From JANQJA01 sp047947185 (lineage in GTDB: Bacteria; Pseudomonadota; Gammaproteobacteria; Pseudomonadales; Azotimanducaceae), in assembly GCA_047947185.1 (NCBI GenBank), contig CP170502.1:1426001-1490000 (forward strand): 64,000 nucleotides of DNA, read 5' to 3'. Position 1 is the stretch's first letter. Every line of letters starts with the position of its first letter. Below, in pieces: positions 53,445-61,366 of the stretch. Made by a program: the position numbers and the translations under genes. The notes beneath the pieces were generated by a model. The model did not search any database. It saw nothing but the letters and a program-made list of their open reading frames with translations, and had not been told where the DNA came from.

Positions 53445-55136
53445 CTAGGCTTCAGACGCGTTTCTTCTACGGCCTTCTGCTTTGCCATGTAACACGTAAT
53501 GCGCCAGTGGGTTCATCCCGAGTTCCGCGACATCGGGATACTCTCTCAGGTACCAGGCGCAATCAAAATCGCGATTGGGCCGGCGTCCCTCATGCCAGCC
53601 ATGCGCACTGAAATGAATCAGCATGGGAATCGGGCTGCTGGCAACATCCGGATACTGGGATTTGTACCAGCGGGTATCAAACTCAGGGTGCGGGCTTACG
53701 TTCAGTCGCACGCCAATTCGCAGGTAATGCAGCAGCGGCGGCATATCAACCGTGTCCAGGGTCAGACCAACCTGGGAGAGGTAAAAGTCGGTATCAAACA
53801 GCGGATGGGGCTCATAACCGGCTTTCCAGCCAGAAAGCCGATAGTGCAATTGAGGGAAGCGCATTTCCCCCGCCTGCTGAAAGTAGTAGGCACGATCAAA
53901 CAGGTGTTTCATGAAGTCACGCACTTCGCCCATGCGCAGCGGCTTGATTGACTTCACCTGTTCAGCGGGCGAATCTAGCTCTGCATAGGTCTGCATTTCG
54001 CTGAACTGCAGGTAATAGCGTTCAAGCTCTTCCTGTACCTGGTGCAATTGCAGGAGCAGCAGTTCATTGTCCTGTCGCAACTCCTCGTTCTCTGCGTTGA
54101 TCGTCGTGTGCTGTTTTTTCACTGCGTCCAGTGACGCGGCAAGGTTCTGCTTCTCGTTGTTGCTGCTGGTTCTTAGCTCAGCCATGGCCGCGGTATGGGC
54201 CGCTTTCAACTGTTCCATGGCCTGCTGCTGCGCCGCGTTGGCACCTGCCAGGGCGCGTGCCTTGTCTGCTTCTGCCGCTGTGGATGCCGCCGCCAGGGCC
54301 TTCTGGTGCTGCTCGGCCAGTGCCTTTAACTGCTGTTCGCTTGCGCGCAGCTTTTCGCCAAGGCCTTTGGACTCTGACTCTTTGGCCGCCAAAGCCGCTT
54401 TAAGGGTTGAAAGCTCCTTGTCCCTGGCGGCAATGGTTGCCGCAGCGGTTTCGGCTCGCTGCGCCTGTACCTGCGCTTCCTTCTCCTGGTCCTGGGCTGC
54501 GAGATAATGTTTTTCAAGTTCTTCCTGTACCTGGTGTAGCTGAAGCAGCAGCAGTTCATTTTCGCTCGCCAGTTCATCCAGCTTGGTTGTCTGCGCCGTC
54601 GCAGAGCCCTTTGAGGAGCCCAGCGCTTCAACAGCCGCCTTCGCCAGTTCCGCTGTTGCCTCCAGTTCAAGGCCTTCCTGGCCGCTCACTGGCGTACACA
54701 ATGCCATTGCTTCTTCCTGTACCTGGAGTGTTTCGAGGTCGGTTTTCAGCAGGCTGTCCAGCACCAGTGCCCAGACTGCATCACCTCCTGGCGCGTCAAG
54801 CTCCAACTGTTCCGCGGGTGTTTCAAGCAACAGGTTTTCATTGATTAACAGCAGGCAGGCTTCAGGCGCTTGCCGCAGGCTGGTGAGGTTCAGCATCAGC
54901 GCAGGGCCTTCAAACGCCTGCCAGGCATCGATGAGTGCACGGGTCTGCTCCCGCCACTCTGCGATAGCCGCCATCGCGTTATCTGGTGCCCCGGCCGGTG
55001 GTGCCAGCATAAACAGGGTGGGCAGACTGCTGCCCGCTTCATTGACACAACCAATCGCAAGATGGTGCCCATCCAGCACGATTTGCAGGTCTCCGGGCCA
55101 ATTGCTGACAACCTCCAGCCTTTGATCTGAATCCAT
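53445..55136 (-). CDS. Coiled-coil protein with C-terminal FD/WY...G repeats found in glycan-synthesis proteins
   Basis: 563 residues. Residues ~1-110 are a globular domain. About 150-420 is an Ala/Glu/Gln-rich coiled coil in which LLLLQLHQVQEELE occurs twice, flanking a long helix. The last ~120 residues carry imperfect repeats of the form FDTDFYL...HYLRIG, FDTRWYKSQYPDVA, FDCAWYLREYPDVAELG, HYVLHGKAEGR, often seen fused to glycosyltransferases in polysaccharide clusters. No catalytic motif, so an adapter role is likely. It stands 28 bp after the 863-residue gene. Function unknown. Confidence 0.7.
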   Translation of the reverse strand: MDSDQRLEVVSNWPGDLQIVLDGHHLAIGCVNEAGSSLPTLFMLAPPAGAPDNAMAAIAEWREQTRALIDAWQAFEGPALMLNLTSLRQAPEACLLLINENLLLETPAEQLELDAPGGDAVWALVLDSLLKTDLETLQVQEEAMALCTPVSGQEGLELEATAELAKAAVEALGSSKGSATAQTTKLDELASENELLLLQLHQVQEELEKHYLAAQDQEKEAQVQAQRAETAAATIAARDKELSTLKAALAAKESESKGLGEKLRASEQQLKALAEQHQKALAAASTAAEADKARALAGANAAQQQAMEQLKAAHTAAMAELRTSSNNEKQNLAASLDAVKKQHTTINAENEELRQDNELLLLQLHQVQEELERYYLQFSEMQTYAELDSPAEQVKSIKPLRMGEVRDFMKHLFDRAYYFQQAGEMRFPQLHYRLSGWKAGYEPHPLFDTDFYLSQVGLTLDTVDMPPLLHYLRIGVRLNVSPHPEFDTRWYKSQYPDVASSPIPMLIHFSAHGWHEGRRPNRDFDCAWYLREYPDVAELGMNPLAHYVLHGKAEGRRRNASEA

Positions 55137-55164
55137 CCCTGTTCCCTTCCCAATTCCGGTTCGT

Positions 55165-57756
55165 CTATCTGTTCGATTCCATCTGCGGTAGCACGCCGGT
55201 AAGTTCCTTACCGGCCTCCACGACGTCTCCTAGCGCGGCTTCCACCCTGGTGACAATACCCACGCTTTCGAATATTCCGCGAAAACACTCAAGCCCGTTT
55301 TCAAACGAGTACTGTTCCGCGGCAATGGCGCGCTGGTTCTCCGCAATCCTTCGCCACAAAGGGGCGTTATCATACAGGTCTTTTATGGCCTCAGGCCACT
55401 CTGCCGGAGCGTTGGCAATCAGCGCACTGACCTGGTCGGTGAGACTGGTGCCCTCAGCGGCGATATCCGTGACAACCGCCGGCAGGCCGTAGGCCATGGC
55501 CTCCAGCACCTTGCCTTTGATGCCGGCCCCCGAGAGTAACGGCGCAACAAAAACCCGGTGATGGTGAAATACCGTATCCAGGTTCTCGGCAAAGCCGCAT
55601 ATTGTCACGTTGTCGGTCGCAAGATCCCATAGCTGCGCCGGCATATTCGAACCATACACAAACAGGTGAATATCCGGTCTTTGCGCTGCCAGCAGGGGCA
55701 TTACCTCCTGCACCAGAAACATCAACCCCTGCAGGTTGGGCGTATGGTGAAAGTTGCCAAGGAACAGCAGCCCTTCCCGCTCACTCCAGTCACCACCTGG
55801 CGCCTTTTCTTCCAGCACCCAGGGGGTCAGCTGGTAGTTCTGCGCCTGCATCAGGTGGGACTCAATTACCAGGTGCTCAAGCTGGTTGTAGCACAGGACA
55901 GCATCAACCTTACGACAAACCGCCAGCTCACGCTCACGGGTGGCAAGCGCGCCTGCCAGCGCTTCCGGCGTGGCGCCGTTGCTGATCGCACCCCGCAGCT
56001 CCCGCAAGAAGTGCAGGTCTGCATTGTTGAACAGTATTGGCAGCGCCGGCGCGAACCGTTTGATGTCATCAATCACGAGTTCCGCGACGCCGAAGCGAAT
56101 AATGTAAACAGCCGCAAAGTCGTTGAGGCGTTCACGCAGGAATCCGCCAATACCTTGGCACCAGGGGGCGTACTGGACCTCAATGCCATTGCGCTGTAAC
56201 GCGGTGGTGAGGGTTGCATCATACGCCAGGTCGATGGGCAGGAAGGTGATGTCGAATCCCAGTGCCTGCATCAGCTTCATCTCCTGCAGGGCTGCATAGG
56301 AACCGGCGTCACGCGATGCGTCCGGCGTTGTGTGGTCGATGACCAGTACCCGTCGGGGTTCGGGGAAATCGGCGTTAACTAAGACGTTAGCAAACGGGCG
56401 GGCCGGTGCAGCCTCGCGTTTGAGCTGAAAGAGACGCGAGAATGGCTGGGTGAAAACGGCAAGTTTGTTGGCCTGGAGCGCGGAACAAAGCGTGGCTATT
56501 GCTTGCAGCAGGGTCTTCTCTGCGAGGGGCAAACCTCCCACCCTTTTGAACGTCGAGCGGCGGGTGGCAAAAGCCCCTTCGACTGCGCTGTCGCTTCGGC
56601 GTAGCGCTTGCTGGGCCAGTGACCGGGACGACGGGCTTGTGATTCCGGGATCTCCCACGACCCGGCGCTGTACCTGGGCAAAGGTTGCCCCGCAATTCCC
56701 TTTTGCCAGGGGTTCAATGAGTGATTCGAGCCATCCAGCCGTCACTTCGTAACCGCAGTCGAGGAACACCAGGCTGCTACCCGTGGCGGACTCTGCCCAT
56801 TGATTCAGGGCTTCTGCGGGAGACCCTGTTAAGGACGCAATCTGGAGGTTCGCCGGTGCCGGCTCGAAACTGTCTGGCTGCGCGGTGAAAAGAGTGACGG
56901 CAAAAGACCTGTTTACCGGGGCCAGCACTAGGCTGGCGAGCGTGATCCAGACCGCGGCGGTGTCTTCAGCGGCAACCAGGGCAATGCTCACCTCAGGGTT
57001 TGTTGATTCTGGCAAGCGGAGTGGTGGTGCATTCAATATTGGCCCACCCCGACTGAGAATGGCGTGGGCCAGCAGCAGGTTTTGCACAGACGTGTAATCG
57101 CTGGTGGTTGCCAGCCGGGATTGCAGGGCGGCGTTTCTCAGGTCTGCGGCTGATGCGTCCGGCACCGCCACATATGAGCCTTGCCGGTCTGGTAGCGAGA
57201 GAGCACCAGACCAGAGTGGCGCAACCTCCTCCGCCAGGCCCAGGGTAACAAAATGGCCAGCACGGCTTCTGAGCACATCGGGTACCGGAAATGTCAGTAC
57301 ACCTGCGCCGGCAGCGACCGGGGCATAAAGCTGGGGCAACCGTTCACCACCGCAGAAAAGATTAAAACGCGCCTCTCCCAGGTCGCATTCTGACCAGACG
57401 TCAAAATAGAGATTCAGGCCGTCACATCGCTGGTAGTGAAGAACCGGGTTGGACTCGGGTACAACAACTACAAATTCCCCACCGGTTGCCGGGACACCGT
57501 CTACATCCAGCAGACGGATATTTAATGAGGTGCTGATGTAAGTCCAGGGTATCGGGCATTGAAACGCGTGCCAGCCGTTACCCATCCCTGTGTCTTCAAG
57601 GTCCTGACGATAGCGGTCCGCGATGCCCCGCGCCGCCACGCGGCCGTTGACCTCAATCAAAAACCCGGCCGCCTCGTCTGGTCGTGCGGCGTCATAGAAC
57701 CAGCCAAACAGCACGCCATTTTCTATGTGGTCAATGTGGTAGCTGGACGATGACAT
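55165..57756 (-). CDS. 863-residue composite: glycan-associated N-domains, degenerate GT2, C-terminal GT4
   Basis: Residues ~1-75 hold the FGWFYDAARPDE...RYRQDLEDTGMGNGWHAF pattern common at the start of large bacterial glycosyltransferases. A second beta-rich domain follows. Residues ~250-450 look like a GT2 lobe with degraded metal site (VFLDCGYEVTAGWLES). The C-terminal ~390 residues are GT4 (RVLVIDHTTPDASRDAG; LLFLGNFHHTPNLQGLMFL; VAPLLSGAGIKGKVLEAMAYGLP). Only the GT4 part keeps clear donor-site motifs. It is probably the main sugar-adding enzyme of this stretch. The palindrome array 3 lies immediately upstream. The sugar is unknown. Confidence 0.82.
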   Translation of the reverse strand: MSSSSYHIDHIENGVLFGWFYDAARPDEAAGFLIEVNGRVAARGIADRYRQDLEDTGMGNGWHAFQCPIPWTYISTSLNIRLLDVDGVPATGGEFVVVVPESNPVLHYQRCDGLNLYFDVWSECDLGEARFNLFCGGERLPQLYAPVAAGAGVLTFPVPDVLRSRAGHFVTLGLAEEVAPLWSGALSLPDRQGSYVAVPDASAADLRNAALQSRLATTSDYTSVQNLLLAHAILSRGGPILNAPPLRLPESTNPEVSIALVAAEDTAAVWITLASLVLAPVNRSFAVTLFTAQPDSFEPAPANLQIASLTGSPAEALNQWAESATGSSLVFLDCGYEVTAGWLESLIEPLAKGNCGATFAQVQRRVVGDPGITSPSSRSLAQQALRRSDSAVEGAFATRRSTFKRVGGLPLAEKTLLQAIATLCSALQANKLAVFTQPFSRLFQLKREAAPARPFANVLVNADFPEPRRVLVIDHTTPDASRDAGSYAALQEMKLMQALGFDITFLPIDLAYDATLTTALQRNGIEVQYAPWCQGIGGFLRERLNDFAAVYIIRFGVAELVIDDIKRFAPALPILFNNADLHFLRELRGAISNGATPEALAGALATRERELAVCRKVDAVLCYNQLEHLVIESHLMQAQNYQLTPWVLEEKAPGGDWSEREGLLFLGNFHHTPNLQGLMFLVQEVMPLLAAQRPDIHLFVYGSNMPAQLWDLATDNVTICGFAENLDTVFHHHRVFVAPLLSGAGIKGKVLEAMAYGLPAVVTDIAAEGTSLTDQVSALIANAPAEWPEAIKDLYDNAPLWRRIAENQRAIAAEQYSFENGLECFRGIFESVGIVTRVEAALGDVVEAGKELTGVLPQMESNR

Positions 57757-57783
57757 GGGTCATGGCTCTGGGTGGGTGGTGTA

Positions 57784-58066
57784 GAGGTTTCTCCGCTTCG
57801 CGGCTGCGCCGCTCCGGTCGAAACGACGGCGAAGCCGTCGCCTCGACTGGAAGCCCGCAGGGCTGGAGTGGAGAGGCCCCGAAAAGTGGTATGAGGTTTC
57901 TCCGCTTCGGTCGAAACGACGGGGTGGGCATGAGGTTTCTCCGCTTCGCAGCTACGCTGCTCCGGTCGAAACGACAAGGTTGCTGCGCGGCTGCGCCGCT
58001 CCGGTCGAAACGACAGGGCACCGTCGCCTCGACTGGAAGCCCGCAGGGCTGGAACGGAGAGGCCTC
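57784..58066. repeat. Palindromic repeat array 3, short and diverged
   Basis: Right arms GAGGTTTCTCCGCTTCG...GGTCGAAACGAC occur at 57784, 57893 and 57932, and a variant left arm CGTCGCCTCGACTGGAAGCC at about 57837 and 58022. The same palindrome family as arrays 1 and 2, but the left arms have diverged (CCTCGACTGG in place of CCCGACCGG). It sits between the stop of the 299-residue sulfotransferase and the start of the next gene in the run, filling the whole 318-bp gap, where it may act as a mRNA hairpin. Confidence 0.85.
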
Positions 58067-58074
58067 CCAAGCAA

Positions 58075-58974
58075 TCATTTCACGCTCACCAGACGGGTGA
58101 CGTAGTCGCTGACGTGCTGTTTATCCAGCGCTTCCGCTGGTTCCAGCTCCCAACAGTTGTAACCAATATGATTCATGAAGGGTGTCATGATGTCGGTCAG
58201 GGCCGCCACGTCAGCGGGCAGGAAAATCGACTTCCAGGCGCCATAGGACCCGGTGCGTTTGGTGCGGCTGATGTATTCGTCCTCAACCAGCGCGAAGTTC
58301 AGCGAAAAGCCCAGGTACTCCTCCAGTTTCTCTACCTTCTGGTCCACCACGTCTTCATACCGTATCGCAAAAATGTCCGGTGGCTTGTGGTGATAGAACC
58401 CGGTGAACACGTCCAGCGCCTTTTGGAACCCCGAAAGGAAGTTGCTGCCAAAAATTCCGTCCAGCCGCTCAATCATCTCAACCACGCTGATCGAGGCAGG
58501 ATCATTCTCCTTCTGGCGCAACACCGCCAGCCAGGCCTGCAGCTTTTCGGGTGTCAACCTGCCCTGGTCCTTCAGCGGCTTGACGATATACAGCAGGCGC
58601 GAGATCAGTTCATCGCGCGGGTCGCGCACAATCAGCACCTTCTTGTGAAACTTGAGCGGCAGTTCATTGGCGAGCAGGGCATTGCGCAGGTGGGGCGTTC
58701 TGTCCCAGTGTTCGTAAAGGATCTTCACCACAATATTGCCGGTTCGCCCCTGCTCGAACAGCTCATGGAAGAAGGCCACGTCTTTGGGTTCCAGCGCGTA
58801 GTCGCAGGGTGCCAGCGAATTCTGGATAACCTTGGAAAGGAAGGTTGTGCCCGTCTTGGCTTTGCCCAGCACCAGCACATGTGTTCCTGATGCTCCGGCT
58901 TGCCTGACGGACTGGCGGCTGGTCTGCGCCGATTCGCCAAGCAGGTAACGACCAAGGCGTGTGCGGATACTCAC
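58075..58974 (-). CDS. PAPS-dependent sulfotransferase
   Basis: 299 residues. The 5'-phosphosulfate loop is LVLGKAKTGTTFLSKVI (about 34-50), and the 3'-phosphate site is VRDPRDELISRLLYI (116-130). It is unlike the two other sulfotransferases in overall sequence. It overlaps the WbsX-like gene by four bases at its start, so the two are coupled. It would sulfate a sugar in the cytoplasm. The palindrome array follows its stop. Confidence 0.86.
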   Translation of the reverse strand: MSIRTRLGRYLLGESAQTSRQSVRQAGASGTHVLVLGKAKTGTTFLSKVIQNSLAPCDYALEPKDVAFFHELFEQGRTGNIVVKILYEHWDRTPHLRNALLANELPLKFHKKVLIVRDPRDELISRLLYIVKPLKDQGRLTPEKLQAWLAVLRQKENDPASISVVEMIERLDGIFGSNFLSGFQKALDVFTGFYHHKPPDIFAIRYEDVVDQKVEKLEEYLGFSLNFALVEDEYISRTKRTGSYGAWKSIFLPADVAALTDIMTPFMNHIGYNCWELEPAEALDKQHVSDYVTRLVSVK

Positions 58975-61262
58975 GCTGATGTCTCCAACTGCAGTGACTG
59001 CGCCAGCAGGTTCACCTTGCGATCCAGGTCAGCACGCTTTGGTGCCGGTAACTCGTTGACCCGCAGGGTGCCGGCGAGCGCACCCAGGCTTATCTCGCGC
59101 TGGTTCAGAAACCACAACCGCATTGCATCAGCGGTGACATCATCCACGGCCAGGTCTTCCCGGCCAGTCTCTGCGACAAAATCGCCGATCACAATTTCGC
59201 CCTGCTGTAGCAAAAGCAGCCAGAGCAGCCAGTCCCTCGCGGAATCAAATTCTTCAAGCACGCCTGCGCTTTCAGCGAGCAGGGATTGCAGGTGAGCGGT
59301 CCTCAGCAGCAGGTGGCTGAACTTGCCGAGAATGTTCCGATCAAGCAGTTCGACGTAAAAGTGGCTGCCCGGTGCAATGCGATCACCCAACTGCAGCCCA
59401 ATATTGCTGGGCGCACCAAAAAAGGCCCCGGCGAGTTCTGGACGTCCGATCACGCGGCTGCCATCCCGGAGCCAATCCCTGTCCTGGAAATCGTCACCGT
59501 CGGCAATCCAGACGTAGTCGCCCGCGAGTTCCCCTGCTACGGACACAAGGTTGCCATCAAAAGGCCTGGCATGGGTCAATCCAAGGTGCCGGGCAACGTC
59601 AATACAGTCGGGCGGCAGGAAAATTTCCAGCGCGGCTAACGACTGGTTGGCCAGATCCTGCAGCAACCGTGTGGCGGCGGTGCGGGAACGAAACCGCGAG
59701 GCTGGCACCAATACACTGATGGACGGCCGCCAGTAACCCAGCCGGGCCAGGGGAAGCTCGGCCAGCGCATCCAAGGCCGCCGGTTCGATTCGTTCAACCC
59801 GCCAGCCTCGTTCAAACAGGCACTCGCGGACCAGGCGCGGTGTGCCCAGCACCAGTGCTGAACGAAGCCCCTGTTGTTCAAGCGGCGCAAGCCGTTTGGC
59901 CAGCGTGCCGGCATCAATGGTCTCATCAACCTCAAGTTGTTGCGTGGGCACTTTCATTCGTTTCAGCCGGTCGGCCAGGGTGCTGAGTGTTTCCACAGGC
60001 ACGGCACCCGAAAAAATCACCAGCACACCGTCCGTCTGGTGTGCTGCCGAACTGGCCAGCTGGTGTTGTTCCGCCAGGGTCCGGCGAATGGCAAGCCAGG
60101 GCTCCGATTCGGCCTCCAGGCACTGGCCTGTCGTCCAGCGGTTCCAGGCATCCACCATCACCACCTTGCCACTGCCCAATTGCGAGCGAACCAGCGACAT
60201 CATCCAGCCTGCATCCGCCGCTGCCTGGTCCGGCGAGAGCGTCAGCGAATACAGGCTGTTGTCGGACGTCAGCGCAGCGGCGAGCGCTTCTATGTCGTCC
60301 GATGGAAGCGGCTGCAACTGTCCTTCGCTGGCCGTGATGTCCCAGCCCTGGATTTCCAGGTCCAGGTTTGCGCGCCGGGACCAGGCACGCCAGGTCCGCA
60401 ATATCTTGTGATACAGCCTGGGCCCGACGCCTCGCACGATCACCAGCGGGCGACCGTTTACTTCCAGGTAACGGTCATCGCCAAAAAAGTTGGCCGCGTA
60501 TTCAATAAACTGGGTAATACAGACCTGCTCCACCAGCTCAAGTCGCCCCGGTGGTTCTGAGTCCGGCGACCAGCACAGGCAATACTCAAGCTGTGTATCC
60601 AGGCATTGCTTGTGATTGGCAATTGGCCCTTCAAAGGTCCGGGTCATGGCATCACTGCGATAGTGATAGCAGAAACCGTCTATCCCCATCGTTTCTGCCG
60701 CCCGTGCATGTAACCGGATTACAGCGGGGTTTCGCACGTCGTATTGCCCCAGCGCATTCCCCATGGCAGCGAGATGGGATAAGGCAGCGTCGTTCCAGCC
60801 GCCAGCCAGCGGGGTCAGGTTGGTTTCGTAGAAGGCCAGTAGCTTGCCCTGCACAACCGGCGGCAGCTTTTGTTTGGCTGGCCTGCGGGCAGGTATGGCC
60901 CCCTCGCCTTCATCTTCCCGGGGCGAGGCAGGGACGGGCTCATCAGGCGTTCCAGGTATGACTGCCTGGGGCGGCGGTTCCGGTGCGGGCCCGGGTGGTT
61001 GTGGCGGCGCTGCAGCGCCCTCGGGTACAGCCGGGGTTCGCAGCCGTTGCCATGTCTGAATAGGCCGGGTCCAAAGGGCAATCCGCAGGTTTCTGAGTGC
61101 CTGCACCAGCTTCCAGGACAGGCGACCGTAGATCCGCTCCAGTTCCACTTCCCGGGCGGTTTTTTCTTCCCGGAGCCGGTCGATACGCGCCTGTTGCGTC
61201 TGCAGCTCAACATAGAGCTGGCGAATATGCTCGTCCTTTTCGCGTAGCTCGGCGTCACTCAA
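58971..61262 (-). CDS. WbsX-like (GH99-like) glycosyltransferase with coiled coil and GT2-like C-terminus
   Basis: 763 residues, TTG start at 61262 with GGAG upstream. Residues ~1-60 are coiled coil, and ~80-135 are a Pro/Glu-rich linker. About 140-400 carries WbsX features (FYETNLTPLAGGWND, ETMGIDGFCYHY, EYCLCWSPDSEPP, GWDITASEGQ), here diverged at the usual W-x-GxxE-type sites. About 500-740 is a GT2-like domain (ISVLVPASRFRSR, DYVWIADGDDFQDRDWL) with the metal Asp cluster. WbsX proteins sit in O-antigen clusters; their reaction is not settled. Coupled to the sulfotransferase by four bases. Confidence 0.78.
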   Translation of the reverse strand: MSDAELREKDEHIRQLYVELQTQQARIDRLREEKTAREVELERIYGRLSWKLVQALRNLRIALWTRPIQTWQRLRTPAVPEGAAAPPQPPGPAPEPPPQAVIPGTPDEPVPASPREDEGEGAIPARRPAKQKLPPVVQGKLLAFYETNLTPLAGGWNDAALSHLAAMGNALGQYDVRNPAVIRLHARAAETMGIDGFCYHYRSDAMTRTFEGPIANHKQCLDTQLEYCLCWSPDSEPPGRLELVEQVCITQFIEYAANFFGDDRYLEVNGRPLVIVRGVGPRLYHKILRTWRAWSRRANLDLEIQGWDITASEGQLQPLPSDDIEALAAALTSDNSLYSLTLSPDQAAADAGWMMSLVRSQLGSGKVVMVDAWNRWTTGQCLEAESEPWLAIRRTLAEQHQLASSAAHQTDGVLVIFSGAVPVETLSTLADRLKRMKVPTQQLEVDETIDAGTLAKRLAPLEQQGLRSALVLGTPRLVRECLFERGWRVERIEPAALDALAELPLARLGYWRPSISVLVPASRFRSRTAATRLLQDLANQSLAALEIFLPPDCIDVARHLGLTHARPFDGNLVSVAGELAGDYVWIADGDDFQDRDWLRDGSRVIGRPELAGAFFGAPSNIGLQLGDRIAPGSHFYVELLDRNILGKFSHLLLRTAHLQSLLAESAGVLEEFDSARDWLLWLLLLQQGEIVIGDFVAETGREDLAVDDVTADAMRLWFLNQREISLGALAGTLRVNELPAPKRADLDRKVNLLAQSLQLETSA

Positions 61263-61366
61263 TCGGGTTGTCTCCAGTCATCAGGCCGGACAAAACTGGT
61301 TTTTGTCTGTCGCCTTGTTTCGCAGCCCGTTATGATAGCAACTTTTGACCCTGCTGACCTTTACGT

